DNA from: Bog-473 sp963751335
GTDB taxonomy: Bacteria > Actinomycetota > Acidimicrobiia > Acidimicrobiales > RAAP-2
Direction: 5' to 3'
NCBI GenBank assembly: GCA_963751335.1
Contig: CAVVUB010000002.1
Span: 62,001-126,000, forward strand
Length of the DNA: 64,000 nt
Shown: positions 26,331 through 36,818 of the stretch, in pieces
Position numbering within the stretch: the stretch's first letter is position 1
Layout: every line of letters starts with the position of its first letter
Notes under the pieces: model-generated
Told to the model about the DNA's origin: nothing
The model's input: only the letters and a program-made list of their open reading frames with translations
The model's database searches: none
Translations under genes and position numbers: made by a program

Positions 26331-26543
26331 GTGCATCAGCCGATCGACGACCACTTCCTTTTGAAGTACCGCAGCCTTCTGGACGCCGAAGACCTGGCGT
26401 TCGACGAGCTCGAGCACGCGTGCGAGGAAGGCGACCGCACGCAGTTCGACAAGGACATGGTCGATTGGCAGCACGCCCTCGAGCACAAGCTGGCCTTCCT
26501 GGCCCACAACGGGATCGAAGTGAAGCTGCCCGTCCTGGGCTGA
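26331..26543 (+). CDS. Small helical protein of unknown function
   Basis: This 70-residue protein starts at GTG 26331, nine bases after a GGAGGAC ribosome site. It is rich in Asp, Glu, His and Leu (LDAEDLAFDELEHACEEG) and predicted to be helical with one Cys. No family is recognised. The strong ribosome site and coding-like composition support it as real. Confidence 0.65.
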   Translation: MHQPIDDHFLLKYRSLLDAEDLAFDELEHACEEGDRTQFDKDMVDWQHALEHKLAFLAHNGIEVKLPVLG

Positions 26544-26641
26544 TCGCTCCCCGGTCCGGCGCACCCATCGGGCCGGACTCCTCCCGCCGGGCGGCGGGAC
26601 CTGTTGCCAGGCACGGCGTGCGGTGCCCACAATGGCGCGGG

Positions 26642-26953
26642 TGTCGACCTCCAGTCACCGACTCGCCCGGGCCTGAGGATCCGAGAAGCCCGGCAAGCCG
26701 GCAAGTCGGGGAAGAAGGACAAGGCCAAGCACCAGACGCCGGCACTCCGAGCGGAGAGGCCCCGGGGCCGACCAGCCGGGTCACCATCGCGCTGCCCTTC
26801 TCGCAGATCCGGATGCCGGAGCCCAGCCAGGAGCTGGCCGACTGGTCGCCCTGATCGGGGACCTGGTCGACGGCGCTGAAGGACACGCTCGGCGCCACCC
26901 AGTTCGAGGAGCTCGGGCTCCAGGCGGATTCGCTACGGGCCCGCCTGCGCTGA
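26642..26953 (+). pseudogene. Possible frame-broken small gene of unknown function
   Basis: The region reads as coding only when frames are joined: a Lys-rich N-terminal part (GKSGKKDKAKHQTPA), then VTIALPFSQIRMPEPSQELA, then after another frame change GDLVDALKDTLGATQFEEL, ending at the TGA at 26951. The joined protein would be about 100 residues with a charged head and helical tail. Support is composition only; it could be a chance arrangement. Confidence 0.35.
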
Positions 26954-27688
26954 GCCGGTCCCGGGCGAGCCGGCCGAGGCCGACCGAGTGCGGCGAGGTC
27001 GGCGATGGTGCGCTCGAAGTACAGATCGGGGTCGAGGATGGTGTTGCGCCAGTGCCCGAAGACCTCGAGGCTGACGGCGCCGATCATGGTGGTCCAGGCC
27101 TCGACGGCGGACACCACGTTCTCGGGCGGCATGCCGGGGAAGAGGCCCTCGGTCACCGGGGCCACGGCCTCGGCCAGCTCGGCGGACACGGCCGCGCCGT
27201 GTCCGGCCGACGCAGGCGCCCGGCCGCCTCGGCCTCGACGACCGGGCGCACCATGGCCGCAGCGATCCGGGCGTAGGGGACGACCGTGTCCTCGGGCGCC
27301 TCGTAGCCCGGAACGGGCGTCCCGAAGATGAGGCCCCACTCGTGCGGGCGGGCCAAGCGCCCAGCGCCGGATGGCCCGGGGCACGCCAGCGAAGCGCTCG
27401 GCGTCGCGACTCCTCGTCGCGTGCGGCCTGGTCGGCGGCCTGCTTCGGCGCACTGTCGGCCAGGGACTCGTAGGCGGCGAGGATCAGGGCGCTCAGAAGG
27501 GCGTCGCGCCCGTCGAAGTACCGGTAGAGGGCCGAGGGGGCCATGCCCAGGTCGCGGGCGATGGAGCGCAAGGAGAGGGCGGCGGCACCGTCCCGGGCCA
27601 GGTGCTCCCGGGCCACGGCGAGGATCTCCCCGGTCATCTCCTCCCGGACCCGCTCCCGGGCCGTGCGTGGTGCGGACGGCGCTGGCAT
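26933..27688 (-). CDS. TetR-family regulator (frame-broken)
   Basis: The first 70 residues are a standard TetR helix-turn-helix domain: REEMTGEILAVAREHL, then LSLRSIARDLGMAPSALYRY and FDGRDALLSAL. After about residue 90 the coding frame changes several times. The C-terminal ligand-binding half is found in pieces: HEWGLIFGTPVPGYEAPEDT in one frame, and VSAVEAWTTMIGAVSLEVFG with TILDPDLYFERTIADLAAL in another. The last segment is typical of TetR C-terminal domains of the WHG/TetR_C_13 type. It is divergent from the nitroreductase-like gene, its likely target. The exact 3' end is uncertain. Confidence 0.75.
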   Translation of the reverse strand: MPAPSAPRTARERVREEMTGEILAVAREHLARDGAAALSLRSIARDLGMAPSALYRYFDGRDALLSALILAAYESLADSAPKQAADQAARDEESRRRALRWRAPGHPALGAWPARTSGASSSGRPFRATRRPRTRSSPTPGSLRPWCARSSRPRRPGACVGRTRRGRVRRAGRGRGPGDRGPLPRHAARERGVRRRGLDHHDRRRQPRGLRALAQHHPRPRSVLRAHHRRPRRTRSASAGSPGTGSAQAGP

Positions 27689-27728
27689 GGGCCCCAGTCT
27701 GACCGTTCCGATCCGAGAACACAAGTAC

Positions 27729-27757
27729 TTGACAAGAACACTGTTCACTCTTAAGAT
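27729..27757 (+). promoter_or_regulatory. Sigma70-type promoter with embedded palindrome
   Basis: TTGACA (27729-27734) and TAAGAT (27752-27757) are separated by exactly 17 bp, close to consensus. Inside the spacer lies the palindrome GAACA-C-TGTTC (27736-27746), a good position for a repressor such as the divergent TetR. A GAGGAGG ribosome site follows just before the ATG at 27794. Confidence 0.75.
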
Positions 27758-27793
27758 CAATGTTCATGAAGAGCCGACACCGAGGAGGACACC

Positions 27794-28272
27794 ATGAGCA
27801 CCGATCACCATCACCCCCGACGCCCGGCCGGCCGCCCACTACAAGCGCCCGGACTGGTTCACCACCCACGTCTTCAACAAGTCGGTCGCCGGGCCTGACC
27901 CGCCTGGGCGTCAGCGTCTGGGGCTCCCGGGTGCTCGAGCACCGGGGCCGCAGCAGCGGCGAGCTCCACCACACCCCGGTCAACCTGCTGACCCTGACGG
28001 AACCCAGTACCTGGTGTCGCCCCGGGGGGAGACCCAGTGGGTGCGCAACGTGCGCCACGCCGACGGCCACATGGTGCTGATCCTGGGCCGGCGCCGCCAG
28101 ATCTGCCGGGCCACCGAGATCCCGCCGGCCGAGGCCGTGCCGATCCTGCGGGCCTACCTGCGCCGCTGGAAGTTCGAGGACGGGCAAGTTCTTCGACGGC
28201 ATCAGCCCCGACGCCACGGACGAGGAGTGGGCGGCGGTCGCACCGAAGCACCCGGTCTTCGAGATCCGCTGA
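27794..28272 (+). CDS. Deazaflavin (F420)-dependent nitroreductase-like protein (frame-broken)
   Basis: Joining frames gives a protein of about 157 residues of the Ddn/F420H2-dependent nitroreductase family: HYKRPDWFTTHVFNKSVAGL near the start, VWGSRVLEHRGRSSGELHHT, YLVSPRGETQWVRNVRHADG, and a C-terminus ending in APKHPVFEIR. These split-barrel enzymes use F420 to reduce quinones, nitro compounds or other substrates. About four +1 changes occur, for example near 27807 and 27887. The divergent TetR gene and the promoter between them suggest substrate-induced control. Confidence 0.75.
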
Positions 28273-28753
28273 ACCGGCCGCCGCAAGAGACACAGCCGTG
28301 TTCGTGCCAGCGGCCCGTCGCGGCACGAGGCGCCACTGTGCTCGGACAGCGGCATCTCGAAGCACCCTTGGCATCGCCGAATGTGACGGCGAAATTGTTT
28401 GCTCATGGCGATGGCCCGGGTGGGACTCCTCGACAACTTCGAATGCGTTCGCGCTCGAGACACCGAACTGGAGTCTCAAGGGCGCCAGCGAGCATCTGCG
28501 ACACACTCGCGGACATGTCTCTGACTACGGCTCGTTGCTCGAGGTCCCCAACTGGAAACCGGGCCGGCGTGGATGACGACTCGTGCGGCGCTCGACGTCC
28601 TCGCACGGAGTTCCGCTGACGCGTCCGATCGCCGAGCACGTTGCCACATGCCGCCCCAGACTGCTCCGGCGAACAGTGCATTCTGATTGACGGTGTTCTT
28701 TGCGGATGCCGCCAGATTGGTGGGGATGGGGCCGACACGTCACACTGGCTGCG
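28273..28753. other. Non-coding stretch
   Basis: Between the nitroreductase-like and GNAT genes no frame shows coding-type motifs, and I see no repeat or hairpin of note. GC content is slightly lower than in the neighbours. Confidence 0.4.
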
Positions 28754-29582
28754 ATGACTGATGGGCCCGATGTCCACTCGGGAAACCACGTGGACCTGGT
28801 CCACCGCACGCTGGTCGCCTACAGCCGGGCGCTCACGCGCTTCAGCACCCGGGGCGCGCTCGAGGACCGCGACGGCATTGTGCTGTGCGCGGGTGGAACG
28901 TGGATCCCGATGATCGCCAACACGGCGTTTCGTCGAGAAGCCGGACGTCTCACCGACCGAGCTGGTGAAGCGGGCGGATGCCTTCTTCGGTGCACTGGGT
29001 CGGGGCTACACGGTGCCGGTACGTGACAACGGCGAGGACGAGGACCTGCGTGCCGCCTGCCTGGCGGCAGGACTCGAGCTCTTCGGATCGGAGACGCCCG
29101 ACATGGTGTGCGCCGACCGACTCCCCGAACGGCCGGCACCTCCGGGCATCGTGCTGCGCGCAGGTCGACGACCAGGAGGGCGTGAGGCAGTTCGCGGCGG
29201 TGAACTCGGCCGCCTACGCCACCTACGGCATGCCGCCCGAGGTGCACCCTGACCTGTTCGACAATCCGGACGCCGTCCTCGAGGACCCGCCGCCCACATC
29301 GTGCTCGCCTCGGACGAGGGCGAGGCCGGTCGCCACCGCACTGGTCTACGAGAGCGACGGTGCCGCCACCGTGCAGTGGGTCGGCACGCGGCCCGGGGCC
29401 CGCGGTTCCGGACTCGGCGCCCTGGTCACGGTCTGGGTCACGAACCTGGCCTTCCGCCGGGGCGCCTCGTCCGTGTCGCTCCAAGCGTCGCCGATGGGTG
29501 CGCCGGTCTACCTCGAAGCTGGGATACAAGACGGTCCATCAGCCACGTCGAGTACGTGCGCATGCCCACACGACCAGCCTGA
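28754..29582 (+). CDS. GNAT-family acetyltransferase (frame-broken)
   Basis: From ATG 28754 the joined frames give about 275 residues. The N-terminal half contains YTVPVRDNGEDEDLRAACLA; the C-terminal half is a GNAT domain with VATALVYESDGAATVQWVGT and the acetyl-CoA loop RPGARGSGLGALVTVW, ending in GYKTVHHVEYVRMPTRPA. At least four frame changes are needed (near 28930, 29160, 29295 and 29520). Substrate is unknown. A two-part layout like this is common in GNATs of the MSMEG/Rv type. Confidence 0.7.
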
Positions 29583-29676
29583 ACCGCCGTACAGGTCCGC
29601 CGCCGGCGCCGGGGAGGCCGGGCTCCTCGTGCCGCCGGGGACGCCGCCCGGTCGTTACAGTCGGCGAGTTCCACCT

Positions 29677-32391
29677 ATGCACTCCGGCTCACGATCGCTG
29701 CTCCGTACCGCGCCGTGGACCCGTGCGCCGACGCTGGCGTTCCGCGAGCCGGCCGTGGCGCTCGTCATCATCGGGGTGGCGTTCGTCATCGGCGTCGTGG
29801 CCGCGTCCGGACCGCTCTTCGACGCCTCGACCGGGTCGGCCGCGCTCGCGCTCGAAATGTCGCAGCAATGCGCGCCGGACCTGGGCCCTGTGGCCATCGG
29901 ATACGGTCCGCTCGACAGACGTCGACCAGACGAACGCCACGCTCTCGGCCCTCTCGTCCCGGCTCCTCCGGACTTCGGGTGCACCGGCTGACTCCCTGGG
30001 GCCTCCGGTCGTGACGGTGAATGCGCCGATCACGGTGGGCCGCACGCCGAGGGCGTCCGCACCCGCGCAGCTGGTGACACACCCAGGCGGCCTGGACCAG
30101 ATCGACCGCGTGGCGAGCGCCGGCGGCCGAGGAGTCTGGATCTCGACCGACCTCGCTGCCGAGGTGCACGTCCGTCCCGGGTGGCCACCTGTTCGTCGCC
30201 GGTGATGCACGACGTCGGTGAGTCCGGGAAACCTCCGGCTGAGGTGCGAGTGGCCGGCACGTACCGCTCGCTGGTCGGAACGGTGCTGCCCCCGTTCTGG
30301 TGCTCGCTCAAGGGCATCTTCGGGACGCCCGACGAGAACGCCCCGCCACCGCCGGTCATCCTGACGACCACGCCCGATGTTCACCCGCATCCTGCGCGAC
30401 GCCGGCGTGACCACCCTGAGCTCGTACCGCTGGGAGCAGCCCCCGTCGTCGGGGATCGACCTGGAGCACGCGGCGAACACGGCCACGGCGATCGCCGGCT
30501 TCCGGCACAGCGTGGGCACGGCCGTCTCGCGGGCCGGCGTGCCCGGCCACCGGATCCCCGACGGCTACCGCCTCGTGGACGAGGACCCTGACCAGTACGG
30601 GTTCCTGGTTGCCCACGCGCAAGCGGTGCAGACGTGCGGTCAGCCAGGGTATCGAACCCGAGGTCGTGGCCGGGGTGGTGGTCGGGCTGCTCCTCCTGGG
30701 CTCGGCCAGCGTGTTCTGGGCCTACCGGCGCCGGACCGAGGTCACGCTGCTGCTCTCGCGGGGCGCGGCCCCTGGTTCCATCGGCATCAAGGCCGGCCTC
30801 GAGGCCGTTCCCCTCATGGGCATCGGCGCCGTCCTCGGCTGGATCGGGAGCGTCGCCTGCTCGCACTCGTCGGTCCGAGCTCGGCGTTCGGGTCGCGTGC
30901 GCTGCGTCCGGAGCGCCGTGCTTCGCCCTCGGCGGCCGAAGCACTGGCGCTCGTCCTCCTGGCCGCGATGGCGGCACTCATGACCGCTCGGGAGAGACGG
31001 GCGTCGCGACCTCCCCTGCCGAACGCTGTCGAAGGTGCCCTTCGAGCTCATCGGGATCGGTCTGTCCCTCTGGCTCTGGCTGTCCCTGCAGAACGTCTCG
31101 CTCGAAGCCGGCGGGACCTCCGCTCCGGCCGTCCAGAGCGGCTTCCTGATCATGCCGCTGCTGCTCCTCCTCAGCGTGTCGATCCTCTTCGCCCGGCTGG
31201 CCAGCATCGGCCTGCGGCGGGCCCGCCGGCTCACGCGGCAACGCGGCCGTTTCCCCTCGCCGGGTGGCTGGCGGTCCGCCGGTTGGCCGCAGCCCCAAGC
31301 CTGGGCATGCTCATGGTGGGCTCGGTGGCGCTGGCCGTGGGCGCCTTCACCTACGCCGGCGCCATCGCCCGCTCGCAGGAGTACACCCTCAGCGCGAAGG
31401 CCCAGACCCTGGTGGGATCGAACACCGCGGTCACCGTCCCTCACCTCGTCCGTTTGCCGCCCTCCCTCGCAGCCAACGCGACGGAGGTCCTCGCCGAGAC
31501 GAGCGGCACGGTCGGATCCGCCCCGGTCATCGTGATCGGGGTCAACCCGTCGAGCTTCGAGAACGGCGCATTCTGGGACTCGAGCTATTCGGGCCAGTCG
31601 CTCGGACAGCTGATGCAGGGGCTCGCCGCGGCGCCCGTCGCCCGAACGCCCATCCCGGTGATCGCCGGAGGACCGGCCGGCTTCAGCCTGCGGCCCGGCG
31701 TCCTCCTCCCCTACAGCACGCCGGCCGTCGCCCGGCCGGGTGCGCGTCGTCGGGACGGCCTCGACCTTCCCAGGACAGAACGGGAGCGACCCGATCCTGA
31801 TCATGACAGCGGTCCGAGTTGGCGCGTCTCGACCCGGCCGCTTTCGACGAGATCTGGTCGAAGGACGCGGCGACCAACGTCACGGCAGCGCTCAGGAGCG
31901 CGGCATCGGCTTCACCTCGGTGCAGTCGGCCACCACCGTGCTCGGGCCAGATTCAGTTCGCGCCGTTGCACTGGACGTTCGAGGCCTTGGGGGCCCTGGG
32001 CGTGCTGGTCGGGCATTCTCGCCTTTGCCGGACTCTTCCTCTTCCTCACCGCGAGGAGCCGGGCCCGAGCGTTGTCCTATGCGCTGGGACTCAAGATGGG
32101 AGTGAGCCGCCGGACCCATCTGGCGTCGCTGGGCATTGAGATCGGAATGCTCTTCGGAGCCGCCTTGGTGATCGGCATGGCCACCGCCTGGCTCGCCACG
32201 ACACTGGTCAACGGCGGTACTGAACCCCTTTCCCGACGTGCCACCGGGGTCATTGACCGTCGTTCCCTGGGTCGACATCGCCATCACGCTGATCGTGGCG
32301 ACACTGGTGCTGGGTCTCGTCGGCTCTGTGGGCCCAGCACGTGACGGAGAGGCGATCGGTGGCCGGAGTGTTCAGGTATGACGTCGACTAG
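29677..32391 (+). CDS. FtsX/MacB-type ABC transporter permease (heavily frame-broken)
   Basis: A coding stretch of about 2.7 kb is spread over all three frames. Recognisable parts are an N-terminal membrane helix (AVALVIIGVAFVIGVVAASG), a soluble domain, the helix VVAGVVVGLLLLGSASVFWA followed by YRRRTEVTLLLSRGAAPGSI, a second helix pair with FLIMPLLLLLSVSILFARLA, then GMLMVGSVALAVGAFTYAGA and a final set ending near 32391. This is the layout of long FtsX-family permeases with two membrane modules. Its end overlaps the ATG of the first ATPase (32378), so the three genes form one exporter operon. At least eight frame changes are present. Confidence 0.72.
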
Positions 32392-33065
32392 CGCCGGGGC
32401 GACGCGCGACGCGATCTCCTGCCGGGGGATCACCAAGACCTATCGATCTGACGCGTCCAGCGTGCCGGCGCTGGTCGACGTGGACTTCGACTCGTCGGGC
32501 GGCATCACAGCCCTCTTCGGCCCATCGGGCTCGGGCAAGAGCACGCTGCTGCGGATCCTCGCCGGCATGGAGCATCCGGACCAGGGCGAAGTCCACCTCG
32601 GCCCGACGAGGATCAGCAGGCTGTCGAGGAGGCGGTTCAGGCGACTGCAACGCTTCGATCTGGCGCTCGTCTTCCAGCAGCCAAGCCACAACCTGCTGGA
32701 GTACCTCACGGCCCGCCAGCACCTGGAGCTGGCGGCCCAGTTCCGCCAGCGGGGCGGCGACCAGATCGACGACCTGCTCGAACGCATCGGCCTGACCCGC
32801 AGGGCCGCCAACCGGCCGACCCAACTCTCGGGCGGCGAGCAGCAACGGCTGGCCTTCGCCGCCGCGGTCGTCGGCAATCCGCGCTGGGTGTTGGCCGACG
32901 AACCGACGGCCGAGCTCGATGCGACGTCGGCCGGTCTCGTGCTCGAGGTGGTGTCGGGGCTGGCCGAGACCTCGCAGCACCACGTTCGTGTTGGCGTCGC
33001 ACGACCCCGCGGTCCGGACGATCGCCTCGAGCGTCGTCACCCTGCACCACGGGCGGGTCGTATGA
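32378..33065 (+). CDS. ABC transporter ATP-binding protein 1
   Basis: This LolD/MacB-type ATPase has Walker A GPSGSGKST, a Q-loop region FQQPSHNLLEYLTA, signature LSGGEQQR and Walker B WVLADEPTAELD. A frame change near 32985 hides the last part; in the adjacent frame the expected H-loop (SHDPAV) and a final VVTLHHGRVV appear, ending at the TGA at 33063. The ATG of the second ATPase overlaps that stop. It should power the adjacent FtsX-type permease. Confidence 0.82.
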
Positions 33066-33893
33066 CCGCTGCGATGGGAACGGTCGTGCTCGAGGCGCGT
33101 GAGCTCTGCCTCAGCTACCGCAACGGGCCGCTCACCGTCACGCCGATCGACCACTTCAGCCTTACCCTCGAGGCCGGCGAACTGGTTGCCGTCGTCGGCC
33201 GTTCGGGTTCGGGCAAGACGACACTGCTCAACCTCTTCGGCGGCTGGGAGCGGGTCCAGGCCGGAGAGATCGCCTGGCAGGGACGGACCTGCGACCCGGC
33301 CGAGCTTCGCTGGACCCAGGTGGCCACCGTGCCCCAGGTCCCCGGGCTGCTCGAGGAGCTGACGGTCCGCGAGAACATCGCCCTGCCCCTGCTGGTGGGC
33401 TCGGACACGAGCTGGGACGACGCGCTCTACGGGAAGCGCCTCGCTCGCGCTGCTCGAGCGGCTCAACCTGGCCCAGTTGGCAGACCGACTTCCCAAGGAG
33501 ACGTCGCTCGGGGAGCAACAACGGTGCTCCATCGCCCGGGCGCTGGTGTGCTCACCCCAGCTGATCCTGGCTGACGAGCCCACCGCACACCAGGACGCCC
33601 GGATGCTGCACCAGGTGGTTGATGCGCTGGCCGGAGCCGCGGCGGAAGGATCGTGCTGCGTGGTGGCCACGCACAGCCCCGAGGTCATCGCACGGGCCAG
33701 CCGGGTAATCGAGATGGGGGAGACGACCCCTCGCGACGATCCGGAGCGACTGGAGGCAGCCCGGACCTTAGAACGGAGCTGTTCGATCCCCACGTGTTCT
33801 ACGGGGAATGGTTTCCGAAGGCCAAGGGCAGTTACGGGCAGATGCAATCTGGCCGAGGTTGGATATCCACTCGATTGCAGCACCGACACGTGA
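33062..33893 (+). CDS. ABC transporter ATP-binding protein 2
   Basis: A second ATPase follows by ATGA overlap. It has Walker A GRSGSGKTT, the Q-loop VPQVPGLLEELTVREN, a variant signature SLGEQQR, Walker B LILADEPTAHQD and H-loop VVATHSPEV. One frame change lies near 33445. After about 33720 the sequence loses the family pattern, so the true 3' end may be earlier than the stop at 33891-33893. Having two ATPases for one permease suggests a heteromeric exporter. Confidence 0.78.
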
Positions 33894-33944
33894 GTGGTGG
33901 TCGCGCTCTTCCACTTGCAATCGCGTGTGCGCGATAAAGGTTGG

Positions 33945-34757
33945 CTACGACGCCGGCAACCTACTGGTACCAAGCCGATTCCGAATAGACAGCCGAAGTT
34001 TTCCGAGCCTGAGGCGGGCCATTCGGGCAGTGAGTACTGAGCTCGTGGCGAAGGCAGATCCGACATCCACCGGCCAGCGGTTCGAATCATTGGGAATCGC
34101 GACGACGTCGAGAAGTGGCAGGGGGAGGATGAGTCGGGAGGCGAGGCTCCGACGACTCAGGCTCGGGAGGCGGCCCGGCTCGAAAATGTCGTCCTGCCCA
34201 CTTCGCTGGTGGAGATTCACAAGGAACGAGTAAGCAAGTCCGGCAAATTGGCTCACGACCTCCCGCACATCGCTTCCGGTACCCGTCTCGAAGATGACGA
34301 TAGGCCGGTCACGGTGGAGTAGCTCTCGCGCAGACCGGAGAACCTCTGCCTCCATGCCCTCGACGTCGATCTTCACGAGCGCCACTCCGGATGTCGTCAC
34401 GTCGTCAAGTTTTACTCCGGGGAACTTGACCTTGAGATCCCCGCCCTTTGTACCAAATCGGGCCGAACCGGTGTTCCCGGCCTGCGCACCCAGGAATTTG
34501 GCCTCCCCGCCAGCCAACGCTTGGATGGTTTGGACTCGATCCGTGAGCTGGTTCCGCGCGAGGTTGCGCTGGAGTAGGGCGAAGTGCTTCTGCAATGGCT
34601 CAATGGCAATGACCTGTCCGGCTGGGCAAACTGCCCGGGCAATAGGAATCGTGTATGTCCCGATGTGGGCCCCTACGTCGATGACAGTGTCGCCTGGCCG
34701 CAATAGCGACAGGAGGAGCGCAAGGTCAGATCGCTGATGGGCACCGTACTCATCCAA
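33945..34757 (-). CDS. FkbM-family methyltransferase
   Basis: The 270 residues include the SAM loop VIDVGAHIGTYTIPIA, IAIEPLQKHFALLQRNLARN, and the FkbM-specific block VALVKIDVEGMEAEVLRSAR followed by RPIVIFE. FkbM enzymes O-methylate sugars or secondary metabolites. The only start in the open region is the TTG at 34757, but coding-like sequence continues upstream in the same frame (VPTPWGSLETFAGDLITDQL), typical lead-in for the family. The real start is therefore further upstream or has been lost. GC content is lower than in the rest of the window, consistent with transfer. Confidence 0.82.
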   Translation of the reverse strand: MDEYGAHQRSDLALLLSLLRPGDTVIDVGAHIGTYTIPIARAVCPAGQVIAIEPLQKHFALLQRNLARNQLTDRVQTIQALAGGEAKFLGAQAGNTGSARFGTKGGDLKVKFPGVKLDDVTTSGVALVKIDVEGMEAEVLRSARELLHRDRPIVIFETGTGSDVREVVSQFAGLAYSFLVNLHQRSGQDDIFEPGRLPSLSRRSLASRLILPLPLLDVVAIPNDSNRWPVDVGSAFATSSVLTARMARLRLGKLRLSIRNRLGTSRLPAS

Positions 34758-34849
34758 TTGATCGGTGATCAGATCCCCAGCGAAGGTTTCTAACGAGCCC
34801 CATGGGGTCGGGACGATTAACAGTCTCCACCGCTGGGCTTCCCCTCCCG

Positions 34850-35370
34850 TTGTGCACGTTCGACCTTACCGCACCCGAGGCTCGGCCACTTGCCCAACGA
34901 AACCTGACAGACCGACACGACCTCCGGGAACTCGATGGCCACATCGCTCCCGAAATCATCAATGTCATCGGCGACTACTCGTCAGCGGTTGTCAGTGATG
35001 CGCTCGTCCGATTGCTATTCGAACTGGAACACTTGCACTGCGACCGCCTCGAGTGGCCGCGAGACCTCATCGATGCACGCTCGGTACGTGCCCGGCAACG
35101 GTGAGCAAGGGGCTTGAGGCTGGGAAGAAGATCACCGGCGGCGAGACCCTTGGGGATCGTCGACACCCTCGGGCGCCTCATGGCAATGGTCGTCATGGCG
35201 GCGAGCTTGTCGGAGAACGTCGACGGGATCACCATTGCCTCCAGACCGACGACGCGCGCGATCCGATGGCGCCGCGGGCTTCATCTGGGCCGCCCGTTTA
35301 CCGCTCTCTCCTGTGCCGACTCACCACTTCGCCGATCGCGTGGATCGCGCGGGGAAATCGCCGACAGTCG
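34850..35370. other. Stretch without a convincing gene
   Basis: A plus-strand frame at 34802-35104 has a somewhat coding-like middle (VIGDYSSAVVSDALVRLLFE) but matches no family, and its 5' part overlaps the probable FkbM lead-in. Nothing else is recognised here. Confidence 0.35.
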
Positions 35371-36072
35371 CTAGACGGTGGCCACCGCGATGAGCGTGTC
35401 CATGGCCAGGCGCGGCGGCAGGACGTGCTGCGCCGAATAGGTCGCGATCTTGCGCAACCGCGTCGGGCTGGTATGCCCGGCGAAGGAGATCTCGACCTGT
35501 GCGAAGTGGGAGCGCTCGATGACTGCGCGCAACGTGTCCTCGCAGAACCAGCAAGTGTGCTCGGGGTTCACTTGACCGTGGCCGCCCCAGCGATAGACGA
35601 AGTTCCCCACGTAGAAGGCGTTCGGAGTCGTGAGGACCAGCCGCCCGTCCGCTCCGAGGTGGCGGCGGGCGCGGGCCAGGAACCCCTCGATATTGCCCAG
35701 GTGCTCGATGAGCTCGCCGGCGAACACCGTGTCGAACCTACGCCCGAGATCGAAGTTCTGGGCGTCGGCCAGGCGCACATTGAAGTCCTCCGATTGCAAC
35801 TGGCGGATGGCGTCCTCGTTGAGGTCGATCCCGACCAGTTCCGGGACCTGCTCGCGCAGGAGACCGTGAATCCAGTCCGGCTTCCCATAGCGCGACGCGC
35901 ACCCCACGTCGAGCACCGACTTGCCGGTGATCAGTGGGCTGACGACGTAGAAGCGGTCCTGGAGCGACCCCGTGCCCCAGGAGGCATTGCCCCATTTGGG
36001 CTGGAGGAAGTGCCCGGTGGCGCCACCATCCGAAGGGATCCTCACAGCCGTCGCCTCCGCTTGTCTCGTCAC
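35371..36072 (-). CDS. Class I SAM-dependent methyltransferase
   Basis: This 233-residue enzyme has motif I VLDVGCASRYG, the acidic LVGIDLNEDAI, motif II FDTVFAGELIEHL and motif III GRLVLTTPNAFYVGNFVYRW. The long tail after TPN and the HTCWF segment resemble methyltransferases found in polysaccharide or glycan loci. The substrate is not known. It starts at ATG 36072. With the FkbM enzyme nearby it may decorate sugars made by the later glycosyltransferase region. Confidence 0.85.
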   Translation of the reverse strand: MTRQAEATAVRIPSDGGATGHFLQPKWGNASWGTGSLQDRFYVVSPLITGKSVLDVGCASRYGKPDWIHGLLREQVPELVGIDLNEDAIRQLQSEDFNVRLADAQNFDLGRRFDTVFAGELIEHLGNIEGFLARARRHLGADGRLVLTTPNAFYVGNFVYRWGGHGQVNPEHTCWFCEDTLRAVIERSHFAQVEISFAGHTSPTRLRKIATYSAQHVLPPRLAMDTLIAVATV

Positions 36073-36215
36073 TGGGCACCCACTTTCACCCTCACCTCGC
36101 GGTTCGGGTGGACCCGAGGGGCCGGCACCGACGGTGCATCAAACGGCGCCCCCGGGGAAGAAGTTAGCTGCTCGGGGACCTCTCGTCGCCCCGGCTCGGA
36201 GGATGGGCTGGGCCC

Positions 36216-36728
36216 TCAGTTTTCCCGGTCGAGCAGGCCACGGACATAAGCCGCCTGTCCGACGTGCTGGAGGCAATCGTCGGCCACGCTCACCAGCCGA
36301 ACGCCCAAGGTCACCGGTGGCGTCCAGCGTCGGTCCACCACGCGGTCCAGTCCGGCTGCGGTCAAACCCTCGAGAAACCCCGAGGTCCGGGCATCGACGG
36401 CGCGCAGATAGTCGACCAACACCTCGGGCCCCTCGGGCCGCACGGAGCGGACGTCGTCGGCGGTGTGCCCGTACCCGGTATTCGTCGGATCGGCTTCGAG
36501 GCCGCACCGGGGTGCCCATTCCCCGCCCACCCAGAGCTGATCAGACTCGAGGACCTCGGCAATGTGATGGTCTTGGACACGGGTCAGATGCCAGATCAGC
36601 CACCCGACCGAGTTGGATCCGGGCGAGGGCGCCCACGACAGTTGGACGGCGTCGAGTCCCGCCACCGCATCAGCGGCGAGCGGGGGCACTCGTCCGTAGA
36701 GGTCTTTCAGCAGGGCGACGATGTCCAT
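36216..36728 (-). CDS. DinB/DUF664-family protein
   Basis: This 170-residue protein has the four-helix DinB fold marks: W-H at WLIWHLTRVQDHH (H47, H54, H55) and DDCLQH (D151, H155). In actinobacteria DUF664 proteins are often mycothiol- or bacillithiol-type thiol transferases that bind a metal through three residues. Here the expected third His of the C-terminal pair is Asp151. Conserved WAPSPGSNSVGWLIWHL supports the family. It begins at ATG 36728. Confidence 0.85.
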   Translation of the reverse strand: MDIVALLKDLYGRVPPLAADAVAGLDAVQLSWAPSPGSNSVGWLIWHLTRVQDHHIAEVLESDQLWVGGEWAPRCGLEADPTNTGYGHTADDVRSVRPEGPEVLVDYLRAVDARTSGFLEGLTAAGLDRVVDRRWTPPVTLGVRLVSVADDCLQHVGQAAYVRGLLDREN

Positions 36729-36818
36729 GGGTCCAGACCCTACGCAATGAAAAGGTGGAGAGCGCGCAGCCGGTATGGGCCTTCGCCCGCTCAGATGTCG
36801 CGGCGGAACGGTGGAGCT

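Noticed and set aside
24902..33893. Frame changes considered as programmed ribosomal frameshifting
   Set aside because: There are too many, in unrelated genes, and no slippery heptamer or following structure is seen at the junctions.
34802..35104. Possible 100-residue plus-strand gene
   Set aside because: Some coding-like composition, but no motif or ribosome site, and its 5' part overlaps the probable FkbM coding region.
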